Assembly (NCBI GenBank): GCA_964058805.1
Contig: CAXKVV010000337.1
Coordinates: 1-46,195, forward strand
Origin: Schoenoplectus triqueter
Taxonomy: Eukaryota; Streptophyta; Magnoliopsida; Poales; Cyperaceae
Direction: 5' to 3'
DNA: 46,195 nucleotides
Each line of letters begins with the position of its first letter. Within the stretch, counting starts at the first letter, position 1. Positions 9,330-20,470 of the stretch are shown here, in pieces. A model generated the notes under the pieces. The model was given only the letters and a program-made list of their open reading frames with translations, searched no databases and was not told the DNA's origin. The translations under genes and the position numbers were made by a program.

Positions 9330-12300
9330 TCACTGTATAAGTGGTTCGCTGGATTCAAGGAGTGCGTTTGTCAAACCAGTGAAAGGAATGCAATCAGTTT
9401 CCACAGGCTTAAATTTGAGAAGAGCAGAAGGTACCAAATCTTCCATTTCTAGGGTTCTTGATTTCTCTCCTGGTTTGGGAAAATGTGGTACTAGTTTCAA
9501 TTTCGGTAAAGCTGGCCGAAGTAGTTCAAATTCTAAACCAGGTTCCTTCAGTGCCTGACTCACAAACTGCAAAATAACAAAATCAAGCATTACCGTTAGA
9601 ACCATAAAGGTACTTCTAACTTGGAAATACTGATCAACATTTCTGAAATTTTGTTCCTCAAAACTCAAAAATATATATATAGTTTGGCTATGGTGCTATC
9701 CATAAGACAAATCGTTTTCGTGCTATGGATCAGTTCTTCGTTATCAAAATGCAAATGGTCAATACAAATATACAGAATGATTTTCGTATAAATATCTAGA
9801 TGTAAACTAAATTTTATATTTTTAAAAAAAAATTAACTATTTTTAAAAATAGTTAGAAAATCGCTTCTTTTAAATGACCTATAATAACTAAATCAAGTGA
9901 TTTTCTATCTTAAAAAATAGTAAAAAAAATTTAAAAATATATAAAATTTGATCTGCATCTAGATATTCATATGAAAATTAATTATTTTGTACAATTAGAT
10001 CAACCATTTGAGCTTTCAAAACGAAAAACCAATCCATAGCATGGAGGTGTTCCGTGCTATGCATAGCACCATAGCCCAACTCTCTCTCTCTATTTATATA
10101 TATAGAGAGTAAAGATACCGTGAGCTTAAGCTCACGAAGGCCTTCCATGAGCTTAACTCAAAAAGTACATCAAATCATCTCCAAATTTTAACTTATCATC
10201 CTCATTAAATTTTTTATATGAAAATCTTGTGGGATGCAAAAATTTAGAGTGTTTTGAGCTTTTTAAGTCACTGTTTTTTATTTTTTAAAATGATGTTTAT
10301 GTATTGAATATATTATTATTATTTTTAGAGCTGATTTTCAAAATTTTAAAAACATGACTTGAAAAACTCAAAACACTCCAAATTTTTGCATCCCACAAGA
10401 TTTTCATATAAAGAATTTAATCAGCATGATAAATTAAAATTTACAGATGATTTGATATATTTTTTTTAGTTAAGCTAACGGTATGTTTATTAATATATAT
10501 ATAAATTAGCAAGTCGGAGAAAGCTAAGAAAATATATATATAAATTTAGAAGTATGGAGTTTGTATTCATTCTTTCCGAACTAGTGCAGCATCTGCACTC
10601 TACAAACATAACTATGCTGTGTTGTATTGTATAAAATGTTGTTGCAGACAATGCTTGTGAACTATGTAGCATGGATACTGACACAACACGACACTATATA
10701 ACACTATACAGCAAAAAAACAACAACAACAACAAAATCTTTAATCCCAAATAAATTGTGGTAGGCTAGAAATAAAACCCAATCCAAAATCATCAAGATCA
10801 AAGATCTCATTGACACAACGACAACAACAACAAAGCCTTTAATCCCAAATAAATTAGGGTAGGCTAAAGATCTCAAATATAAAAAATCAATATTAGTAAT
10901 AGGGATAATTAGTAATAGGGATAATGATACTGATAGTAATCATGATGAGAATACTGACAATAATAATGATGAGATGATGACATGATGATATGATAATATG
11001 ATAATGATATATAGTAAAATAATAATACTAATACCAATAGTAATAGTAATAGTATAGTAACAAGAATAAATCTTCTGGTCATCAAGCTGCTAATAAAAGA
11101 TGAGCTCCTGCTCATGAAAGAAAAAGCATAAGGTCACCGTGAGACCGCAAGCGGATGTAGCATTCATTTCCACATATAGATGAGAAACAGTTGCTATGAT
11201 GGAATCCCATTTTCTTGTAAAGGTAAGCAAGGGGTGGTAGTCTACAGAACGATCAAGCCCTTCACATGTTGGACAGGACCTAAAAAGAACGAATTATCTA
11301 TTTCATAGAGTGATTACAGAGAAATTGTCTTGCTGCCTGCCCCGCTTTGTTCTATCATGATTGATGCCACGTCATGGAAGAGGACCACTAGGATATAGTG
11401 TAAGGGCAGGCAAGCAGAATACTACGAGAAGGTTGTTATTGGGGCATAATAGTAATAGTAATATAATAATTAGTAGTGCTAATAATAATAACATCCATAA
11501 TAATAATCATAATAATGACAATAGTCATAATAAACTTATACTATAAATCATACTCCTAAATCCTAAATTTTAAACTCCAAAATCTAAAACTAAATATTTA
11601 AGAACCTAAAGTCTATAACTCTAATGTTAAACACTATGCGAAATTTAGAACTGAACATTTAAGAGCCTAAAATCTATAACTCAATGATGAACACTATACG
11701 ACATGATATTTTTCAAAAAAATAGGGACACATTGTGTCTTCAGAAACAGATAAGAAACAATAATATATGCATATATTCACTAAAAATATGCTTAGTAATA
11801 CTTTTAAAATTCATAAGACATTGATGTAACTGATTTGACATTTTAAATTTCACACATGGTTGTGCTTTGCTTATAAAAAAAACAATTTAGAAGACAGACC
11901 AAGAGTTGGTCTAGCGGTTTGATTGTTGAGCGGCCTTGCTCAAGTTTGATTCCTGATAACAGAATTTTTTTTGTTTTCTCACGAGTCTCAACTATATGTC
12001 CATATAGTCCATGTCCAGCTTAAGCTTAGGGTGCAGGCCGTAATGCTCTGTGCAGTTCATGTCCAGCTTAGGGTTTATGGGTTGTATTGCTGTGAATTAC
12101 TTGACACACTTGTCACACACGTATTTCTCTAGTGTCATGTGTCGGACTGTGTCATCCATGTCTGTTGACCGTGTCAAACATGTGCCCTGGCGTGTTGTGC
12201 AAATGCCTATGTCCAACACATGTCAGACGTATATGTGGCTTGTTCCGGAGCATTTCTGTGCTATAGAGGTTGTGAATCAAAAGATGATCACAGACAATGA

Positions 12301-15277
12301 CAGCAAACTTTCTATTCTAAGAAATCTCAATTTTGTTACCCGTTACTCTTTTAATTTGAAATTATCAAAATAGAAAGGCGATTATTGCAACTAACACTGA
12401 ATAGACTGACTGTGAAACGTAAAATACATCAAGCAAATCGGCCAAATCAGCTGAACATTATGGTGCTTGCTCGAGAATATAGCTTTATGGGACCCTTAAG
12501 TAATCCAACAACATGACTACCAAATTTGTTTCGCTTGATCTTAATACTAATGAAGGTTGGTTTATTCAAGATAAGGATATGGCAATCCACATTCAACACT
12601 TTTCTATCATATGGATACGATAAATGAACATTATTTGCAATGGGACAAAAAGTAAGAATTGCCAAACAGGGTAATTGCATGCATCAAAGAAGAAATGCAA
12701 CAACAACAACAACAACAAAACCTTTAATCCCAAATAAATTGGGGTAGACTAAACATCATATGCATTAACAAAATTTTTTATCTACCTCGACTTCAATCTA
12801 TATATTTTTTCCACCTTTATTCGGTTATAGACCCTCTTTCGTTCTCCATTTTTTTCTGGCCTGTAATTTTTTTGAAGATACTTTACTTTATAATGGTCAG
12901 CCTCTAAATGAACAAAAGTAACAAGCGATTTTACCATACAAATAAAAATATATTTCATACCTCATAAAGCGCACTGGTCAATTCCCAAGGAAGGAACTCA
13001 CCTTGGAGAAGAACCCCATCAGGAAACTGTATCCTGATGAGAGTTCTCTTGTATCGCTTTTTTGCAGTCAATGCCCTCTTCTCTTTGTATGACTTGGGGA
13101 TCAATAGCTGAGAGTCAGCTAGTTTCTTTCTCCTCATTTCTGCTTCCTTCCTCACTTCTTCTGCCGAAAGATTGTAGAAGGAATCTGGTAGCACTATTCG
13201 TGCTGCTGCCATTTCGGATGTGCAGAAGAAAACTCGTACCTACATAAATATATTAACATGGTAGTTGATCAATATATTAATACAAAACAATCATTAGTTC
13301 TAATGAAATTATGTCATTTCTAGATAGAAATTTGAGCCTGGACCGGAATGATAGAAAAGGCCAATATAAAGGGTTCAATTCAGGAACTTCCAAAGCTAAA
13401 TGAACCAAATAATCTTGGTATACTTTTGAGGGTAAACTTTAGTAGTGTTAGGTATCACACATTATTTCGAACAGTTGAAAGTATGTAAAGTTTCTGACAT
13501 ATTAGCAAATACACAATTAGGCATATCGGTGGCATGGAAACTTTGATCTTTTAAAGGCTGATTATTTCGCCTGCAGCTGGCAGCTCCGTAAATGTAATAA
13601 AATCAAGCAAACTGAACTTTAACACTGTCTAAGAATTGGCAAAATTTTCAGCAGTAGCTATATTGAGCTGTAGAAATAAACTTGGTGGAAAATTTATTCA
13701 AATATCTTGCTTCAGTTGTTTGACTTGATCATGAAGCTTTGATGATTATATTTGGCTTGTAACAACCCAAAAGTTTTGTATTAGAAATAATGTGATGCTG
13801 CTTGCACCACAATGGATTCAGATTAAAATTTTGCAAATGAGTTTCTCACCTAATTTATTTAATACATATTTGGATCTTGTAGAATCTGAATCCAATATGT
13901 TTATCTAGTATTCAATGTTTATTTTTGAACTTATGCCTATAAGGATGCAGCCAAGAAGGTAGTAGAAATAGATTAAATCATCACCCGTAACAGTCTTCAC
14001 AAGGCATCGTCCTATTTGACCCTTCTTTTGTTTAGTAATTTCTTTTTTTGTCTTAACATTCAGGCTTTGATGATTGGTTAATACTGCAATAACACAAAAA
14101 TATAGGTACTAGTATAGCAAAAAAAAACATTGTTTAATGTCATGGCAGCATGTTGGGACAGCCCTCCCATCAAATTTGAAAAAGCCTATTAAAAACAGAT
14201 ATAAATAGCAGAAGCTAACCAGAAGGGCTCAATAATCATCTATTTGATTAAATTGACCACCAAACTACCCTTAAGCTCAGGCAATTATTGTGCACATAAT
14301 TATACAATATTTAGGGCAAACCAGTGTAATTCTCTAGCAATAAGTTCCATAATTGTTTAATTCATCAACACAAATTAACACAAAATTGTTCATTCGAGTA
14401 CCAAAAGTTATGAAAAAGTAAGAAAATAATCAACCTGTCTATCAATTTTGGCCGGTTCAGCAGGACTAGAACCCTCCATGGAGGCACTCTTAGATAGTTC
14501 CTCCTTCAAATCCTCATCCTGCACTGATTTCCTTATGGAAAAGGACAAACTTACCCCTCGCTGGCACCTCTCAAGTAACTCCACTGTTTCCTTTATCAAC
14601 TTAATCCTATCTTCTGATGGCACTGGCATTATAGCCCACAATTCTCCATCTTCATCCCTAACTGTGAAGCCAACACTCTCTAATACCTCTACACCGCCTT
14701 TAACTTCACTAATGGCCTCTTTAATTTTTGGATTCCCCATTCTAATCTTCCGAAATTTTTCACTGCTTGGCTCCTTTTCTATGTTACTTAGCAATTTTTT
14801 CATCACTTCAATCGAATTATCAGTGGGGTTGCCAGAGAGAAACTCTTCCACCTTGGGAGATGCACCTTTTCTCGGTTCAATTGATTCAGGTTGTTGGGTC
14901 AGACATGAGTCTAGATGTGATGACACATCAGATTCAGTTTGGAAAGTGCGTGCACAGACCGGACATTGTAAGGGAGAAGAAGAAGTAATTGAGGTAGGGG
15001 TCGATGAAGACGAGGAGATCAACGGGTTGTAAGGGCTGAATTGAGTCGGATTGGGATCAGGTGGAGATTTGCAAATTGGTTTCGATTGAGGAACATGCTT
15101 GGCATGTGGTCGAACAGGTGGTGCGTGTGGGTTGAGGAGTGTGGAGTTGGAAGGCGTGGAAGAGGAGGAGGCTGAGCCCAGTACACGACCTTGGCCTCCG
15201 AAAGAGGGAGTAGAAGAAGAAAAGGGGTTGTTCATCTTTTTCATGAGACCCTTCATCTTGTCTTTCATATCACCCAT
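9330..15277 (-). CDS. PUX2: Plant UBX domain-containing protein 2 (PUX2), 3 exons
   Basis: Join on the minus strand: exon 1 15277-14435, exon 2 13239-12961, exon 3 9566-9330. All introns are GT-AG and phase 0, giving 452 residues, close to the roughly 460 of Arabidopsis PUX2. Visible features are a basic N-terminus with the GQGRVLG motif (about 28-34), a Ser/Pro-rich linker, a C-C-H-C zinc finger (C105, C108, H121, C125), a PUB domain (about 145-240) and a C-terminal UBX domain (about 345-428) split by intron 2. PUX proteins bind CDC48/p97; Arabidopsis PUX2 is a peripheral membrane protein reported to help CDC48 meet the syntaxin SYP31. The canonical FPR tripeptide of UBX domains is not obvious here. 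An in-frame ATG at 15391 would add 38 residues, but the family N-terminus begins at 15277. The splice joins give uninterrupted family-like sequence. Confidence 0.92.
9682..10080. repeat. Foldback element next to (TA)n and (CT)n
   Basis: About 400 bp. The left end reads GTTTGGCTATGGTGCTAT and the right end, on the minus strand, GTTGGGCTATGGTGCTAT. The arms then match imperfectly through CTATGGAT, CAAATGGT, ATATCTAGATG and ATTTTATA to a centre near 9870. A (TA)n run flanks the left end, and (CT)n followed by (TA)n flanks the right. It is non-coding and lies in PUX2 intron 2. Confidence 0.8.
10110..10489. repeat. Second foldback element, sharing a (TA)n junction
   Basis: It begins TAAAGATACCGTGAGC directly after a (TA)n(GA)n tract and ends with the reverse complement of TAAACATACCGTTAGC before (TA)n. 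The inner arms pair strongly: GAAAATCTTGTGGGATGCAA on the left with its reverse complement on the right. It lies only 30 bp from the preceding foldback, across a shared microsatellite. The closest relative in the window is at 26581-26983. Confidence 0.8.
10719..10767. repeat. Conserved short motif, copy 1 (CAA)n + TTTAATCCCAAATAAATTG
   Basis: A (CAA)n run leads into TTTAATCCCAAATAAATTG and ends GGTAGGCTA. The core CCCAA..TTGGG type is a small imperfect hairpin. I recall this block as very common in plant genomes next to (CAA)n. Its parent element is not clear from this window. Confidence 0.6.
10818..10866. repeat. Conserved short motif, copy 2
   Basis: Same (CAA)n plus TTTAATCCCAAATAAATTA plus GGTAGGCTA arrangement about 100 bp after copy 1, with a related CATCAAGATCAAAGATCTC stretch between them. 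Confidence 0.6.
10880..11060. repeat. (TAA/TGA)n-rich low-complexity tract
   Basis: Loose trinucleotide-like ATG/ATA/AAT repeats such as GATGATGACATGATGATATG. Open frames here are artefacts of the repeat. Confidence 0.7.
11436..11700. repeat. Dispersed repeat copy A: (AAT)n head with TCCTAAAT tail
   Basis: An (AAT)n-rich head is followed by ACTCCTAAATCCTAAATTTT, then AAGAACCTAAAGTCTATAAC and CTCTAATGTTA. The last part is itself repeated (11596-11635 and 11659-11698). A related copy with the same order of motifs lies at about 32390-32620. Confidence 0.6.
11895..12000 (+). repeat. Candidate tRNA-derived SINE head
   Basis: TGGTCTAGCGG at 11907-11917 fits the RNA polymerase III A box and GTTTGATTC at 11944-11952 fits the B box. 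They are 37 bp apart, as in many tRNA-derived SINEs but too short for a normal tRNA gene. There is no acceptor stem, so it is not a tRNA. The 3' limit is unknown; T-rich sequence follows at 11966. Confidence 0.4.
12703..12752. repeat. Conserved short motif, copy 3
   Basis: (CAA)n followed by TTTAATCCCAAATAAATTGG and GGTAGACTA, the third copy in the same intron and the one with the intact CCCAA/TTGGGG stem. Confidence 0.6.
13240..14434 (-). other. Intron 1 of PUX2
   Basis: Donor CAG|GTTGAT at the end of exon 1 and acceptor TATGTAG|GTACGAG before exon 2. The join gives KIDRQ-VRVFF in frame, as expected between the PUB and UBX regions. No other gene or clear repeat is seen inside. Confidence 0.85.
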
Positions 15278-15399
15278 TGACGAGCTGAGAGGAAAGCTTT
15301 TCTTTTTCCCTTTTGTTGAATTAGCTAACGAGAGGAAGAACGGAAACAGAGAAGAGAGGCGCAAATGGATTGGTCCAACGGGAGCAGGCAATCAGAGAA

Positions 15400-16040
15400 A
15401 CGAGTGCTGTTGACCCGAGAAGAAAGAAACCTAGCAATAGATAATTGCAAATTGCAAGCAAAGGAAAGGAGGTGCTGAATTAGCCGGGACTATTGTCAGT
15501 GAAGGGATAATGGTACTATTTTGGTGGAGTTTAGGTGTTAACCGACCGACCATTTACGCGTCTGAGACGTGATTTCGGGACCTTAATGCTGAAGGAAATC
15601 CGACTTTCTGTTTTGGATACTAGCGTCTAGCTCTGTTTTTTTTTTTTTTTTTTTGCGTCAACCGACGCTGGCCCCAATTTTTCCATAGAAAAGTATAGAG
15701 GTAGGTAATGATAAACGTATCAAATATTATTTTTGTTTGAACGTATTTATATGTGACGTGTTTATAATTCATGTTTATTGTGTTGTTAAATATATATGAT
15801 TAATATATGAATAATTTCGATACGTCTAACATGTTAAATACGAATATATACATCTAACACATGTACACGCACGTATAGCACGTATAAAATATTTTAACAT
15901 ATCAGACTTTTTGAAATGCTTGTATACTTAAAATATTAACTTGATACTGAAATTAGAGACTAAGATCACTCTATTTTTTTTTATTTTTCTCAAAAAATTA
16001 TCTAATTTTATTTGAAATTTATTGAAATTATATATGCTAT
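15400..16040. other. PUX2 upstream region
   Basis: This is the 5' leader and promoter side of PUX2. A purine-rich stretch (pyrimidine-rich on the gene's strand) precedes the gene, and a poly-T run lies at about 15635-15654. Beyond 15700 the DNA becomes AT-rich with scattered CACGTATA-like words. No TATA box could be chosen with confidence. Confidence 0.45.
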
Positions 16041-16440
16041 AAGTGTTGACACGTATCAAATATGTGATACGGGTAATCTCCGGCAAGGTGGGAATGTACT
16101 GATCACCGAGATGGAGGTGTAGACAGATTTTTTACTCTTCCCTATTGCCTGTCAGTATTGCATTTGTAAACGTGTGTGCATGCCCAATCAACATCGGGGG
16201 ATAGCCTTATATAGGCCTCCAAACCGCATAACTCGGCGATCACGAGACCACATCTCCACTAGCCGTTAGTGGATGGTTACAGTCTGCTATTTCGGGACTG
16301 GATAGTTATGGCGCATTATTTCGTGCATGGAACAGTTATGACGCATTATTTCATGTCTGGACCACTGTGACGGTTGAGGGGAATTATGGGTTTCGAGAAG
16401 CCTCCGAATTCGGCCTGTGAGGCTACTCAAGCTCATGAGT
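16040..16440 (+). repeat. LTR-like GC-richer fragment
   Basis: An island of higher GC in AT-rich DNA, with a TATA-like TTATATAGGCCTCC at about 16208 and two tandem partial copies of a 35-40-bp unit (AGTTATGGCGCATTATTTC at 16306 and AGTTATGACGCATTATTTC at 16331). The layout recalls a plant LTR with its promoter, but no TG..CA ends, primer-binding site or coding region were found. Probably a decayed LTR fragment. Confidence 0.35.
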
Positions 16441-17440
16441 TGTTATTCTATTATTCCGAATAGAAGGTGAAATAGTTGATGTTCTTTTCTATTTTTTATC
16501 ACTATTCAAACATTCAATCCAAAAAATAATTTGCTATTCAAAATAGCATTATTTTTTCACTATCTTTGTGCTAATCTAGAAATCACTATTTTTGACTATT
16601 CTCATTTACTATTATTTTATTATTCTTTGCACGATCCAAACATACTCAATATATTTAGGAATGAGCATGAGGATAAGACAATCTTTATTCGCACTCTTAC
16701 CTGCACTTTATAACTCTACCCTTTTTTAAGTGTAAGTTCCTAATTTTTCAAGGTCAGAATTGACTGAAATATATTAATATTTTTTAGGGAAAACATGAGA
16801 TGTTAGATATATTAGAGATTTTTATGACATGATAAATTATAATAAAAATATTAAAGTCTTTATTACTTCATAACATATCCGTTATATTAAAATTTATACA
16901 ATTGATGATATTTTTCCCAAAAGATATCATTTTGCTAAAAAAATTATCAAATTTTAAATTTAATTATATTTTTTTAGAAAAACTATGATTACTGCATAAA
17001 ATAAATTGATTAATTGTATCTGCTTCTTACTTTATTTGTTAATATATTTTGTATTTAAATATGATCATATTTTTAGATTTTGATATAAAAAGATTATAAT
17101 ATAGAAACCAACAATAACAAAGTACAGATAATATAATAGTATATTTATATTGTTCCTTAAAAATATTTATACTTACTATTTAATGACAAATTTTTTTATC
17201 TTACAAAGTTGGAAAGCTATATTTTCATTTATAAAACAAATTGTTTTGCTTGAATTGTTTTTTTATCATTTGAGCCCGCCAATAATATTCGTGCTAGCAG
17301 TACCAAGCTATTCATATTAATTTTTCTTTATTGTACCATCCAATTTGCATCCGGTTCGTGTTAAAGTATATGCAGTCATATACACGGTTCATTTATATTT
17401 ATGCATATAATTTTTAACATGATATATTTTTATATAAATA

Positions 17441-17516
<76 letters not shown>

Positions 17517-19292
17517 TTAGAACTATCTTAAAAATATCTAGAAAAAATGTTAAGAAAGACTCTAAATTTTTTTTAGGATCCCAATGTTAATATAAAGAGT
17601 TTATTTAGCAATATAAAATCAAAATTTTAACATAATAAAGTATATTTTTTGAATTAAGCTCATAATGACTTTGTTAAAAAAATACTTCAATAACCATTCA
17701 TATAATTGGGTTCATATGATGACTCGGAATCGTTAAAAAGATTGCACAACACCAATTTGATCAACTTAAGTACTTTTGTGTTTCTGCGATTTGGATTATG
17801 ACCGAAAATAACAATTACAAAACTATTCCAGACCGAAAATTCTCGATTGATTTAGATCAAATTTAGATTTGCATACACAAATAAAACCCTAACAAATTTG
17901 TCCATTCAAATTCAATAGAGTGTGAAAAAAAATCAACATCATGTCCTTGCGATGAATTTATGCAAATGTTCATGAAAGTTATGAAAATTAATTATATTTG
18001 TACAAAAATTACCGATAGGCCTCACTATTACCGATTGGATCCTCTATTATGAAAATTACTTATCAATTTAGTCTTTATTTTAGAAAAATATTTATTATGC
18101 ATACAATATATTTCTTCTTTTGCTCATATTATATTAATGACATTATAATTTAGAATTTATTTATTATCAATATAATTATTATTTAATAAATTTATATATT
18201 ATATATTTTAATAAATTATGATTATTTTTTAAATCTCACCAATATGATTCTGTTGTAGTCAAATCCTAGCTCCACGAATGTATCGTACTATATCAATTTT
18301 TCAACCGTCGTAAGGAGTACAGATCTGTAAAAAGTTACAAACACTTATGTATTGTGAATAAGATGAGTATAGGTAAAAAAAATCATTAACTTATTTAATA
18401 TGGGTAAGGATAAGAATTTTTTCGTTAAGTAAATAGGTAAGGGTATGAATAATGTCATTTCGTATCCGTTTGTTCTATAGGATAAATTATTAAAAAATAA
18501 TTTAAAATATTCCAAATAATTATCTCATCTAATAATTTTTTCTATGTTAGTTACCCTGAGTTTTGTGTCTTAATTATTATTAATTATAATTATTATCTTA
18601 TTCAAATTTAATCATTTTATCAATTATAATATTTAGTAAAATATTTATTAAAATGATTTAATGAGATAATATAAGATTTTATTTTGGACTAAATATTATT
18701 TTTATTTTTAATATATTTTATTTTCTCGCTAAAAAGTTTGACAAGAGATGTTTGTATTTTTTTAATTTATTTATTTTGAAATAACTCAAATTAAAATTGA
18801 TTGTATAGTTATATTTTGATTTTATATTAACAAAAAAATATTTGTATGAAAGAAATAATTTTCTTATATAAATGATGATAAACTAAGCAATATATTAGTA
18901 TTATTCGTTAGCGTTCGTTATCATTTCATTAACTATTTATTTTAACGGATAAAGATATAATATGAATAAATTTAATTTTAATAGATAAAGATAGAATATG
19001 AATAAAAATAATTTTATATAAATATGATAATAAAATTATTTCCATCAAATCTATCTCTAATTCTGAAAGAAAAAGAATGTTACCACACGGGTCACGAGAC
19101 ACATCCCAGCTCACATGACTACACGAGATCTCGTGCAATGTTGGAGACACAAGTACTCGTCAGACAATCTTAAGACCCAATACGGCGTTGAGTTATGCCA
19201 GATCAGATTGCCAGGGCCGCTTGCTGGGGTCACCAACCAATCACAAATCACTGCATCATGCATTCATGCGCTAGATTGACCAAGGCATTGAG
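16441..19292. other. AT-rich intergenic region, no gene recognised
   Basis: Long A/T-rich stretches with stop codons in every frame. It contains the pure (ATT)n tract listed separately. No domain or splice pattern is seen. Confidence 0.55.
17440..17516. repeat. (ATT)n microsatellite, 77 bp
   Basis: About 25 uninterrupted ATT units. It is likely to be length-polymorphic. Confidence 0.95.
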
Positions 19293-19300
19293 GATGAGTA

Positions 19301-19833
19301 TAGAGTTTTGAAATGGACCGTCCCGTCCAATCTGTTTCGGACCGATCCGTGATCGTGGACCGGACTAGACCAAACTGTGGTCAAATTCGTGTCTGTCTCG
19401 TGCTCTACCACGGTCTGGTCCATCGGTAGGCCGGTCCTCCCTTCATCCAAAACCGGACTGTGTAGATCTATCCCGTGCGGACCCGTGGACCGTGACTATG
19501 ACCAATTTTTTATAATTTTTGGTATTTTTTATAATTTTTTTAGTATTATTTGATTTTTAAACAATTAAAAATATAAAATTAATTCAATGAAAATTATTAT
19601 TTACAAAATATCATAAATTTATTTTCCAAATTTCATAATTTTTTGAATTTGTAAAAAAAAATTGATCGGACTGGACCGTGCCGAACTGTAGGGGTCCGGC
19701 CCTCGGGGGCTGGTGGGACGAGTTCAATTTTTTAAAGTTTGGAACGCCAAGGACCATCCCGTGTGGACCGTGGACCATCCCGACCCGTGGACCGCCCGGG
19801 TTTGAACCGGCCCAAACCGTTTGCAAAACACTA
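19301..19833. mobile_element. hAT-type MITE, 533 bp, perfect 8-bp target duplication
   Basis: The same 8 bp, GATGAGTA, occur at 19293-19300 and 19834-19841, directly outside the ends. The left terminus is TAGAGTTTTGAAATGG and the right terminus, on the minus strand, TAGTGTTTTGCAAACGG. Sub-terminal regions on both sides are GC-rich, with many GGACCG/CGGACC words in mixed orientation, around an A/T-only core. An 8-bp duplication with short TAG..-type TIRs fits the hAT superfamily. It has no coding capacity. Confidence 0.88.
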
Positions 19834-19859
19834 GATGAGTAACCAAAGGGTGCAAATGC

Positions 19860-20470
19860 ATCGAATATAGTCCTATAGTGATCAAAATCGTTTTTATATT
19901 TATTTTAATTTTTTAAATATGAATATATAGATAGTTCGATATATGAATACGGATCGGACATTAAATGGATACGAATGCGAATTGAATAATATATGAATAC
20001 AAATATGGATATATTTCAAATAATAAATAAAATATCATCAATATAATTAAAAAATAATCATATAATATTTTTCATGATATATAATTAATTATAAAAGTTA
20101 TATTATTATAAAAATTAATTATTATATTATTAGCGATATAATTAATAATTATCACTACAAATAAGTCGCCAAAAAACTATAAAAATTATAAAAACTAAAA
20201 TATTAGTTAAAATGTATCAAAAACTATAAGAAAATAAAATATAAGCGCATATTATGTAACAATTTAGTTGGAATGTCAAAAATATCCAGACCAAAATAAT
20301 TATCCGTAATTGCATTTGTATCCAGTTAAAAATTAAAAATCATATTCATATTCGTATCCAAAAAAAATATCCGCATCTGAAATCATATCCGAAAATATTT
20401 GTATCCAGTATTATTTGGACTTGAACCCGAACACGGTCGGATAATATCCGATCCGTTTTCAAATAGAGCT
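19860..20470. repeat. Probable decayed hAT-like AT-rich element
   Basis: The left part has ATACGGATCGGACATT and ATGGATACGAATGCGAATT. The right part has GATAATATCCGATCCGTTTT and repeated TATCC words in the opposite sense. This is the pattern of many degenerate plant hAT MITEs. The ends are too eroded to set exact borders or a target duplication. Confidence 0.35.

Larger units (their letters stand above)
9567..12960 (-). other. Intron 2 of PUX2, 3.4 kb, repeat-rich
   Basis: The donor GAG|GTATGA at 12960 and the acceptor TTGCAG|TTTGTG at 9567 join the two halves of the UBX domain exactly (..ALYE + FVSQ..). The intron holds two foldback elements, (TAA/TGA)n-rich patches, three copies of a conserved short interspersed motif and a SINE-like segment. 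It is almost three times the length of intron 1. Confidence 0.8.

Noticed and set aside
11895..11965. tRNA gene
   Set aside because: A and B boxes are present but 37 bp apart, with no acceptor stem or anticodon arm. A SINE head is more likely.
15278..15391. Upstream in-frame ATG giving PUX2 38 more residues
   Set aside because: The added peptide is not family-like, and the conserved PUX2 N-terminus starts at 15277.
14448..15413. Open frames on the plus strand opposite PUX2 exon 1 (up to 194 codons)
   Set aside because: They are antisense shadows of the PUX2 coding exon and have no domain of their own.
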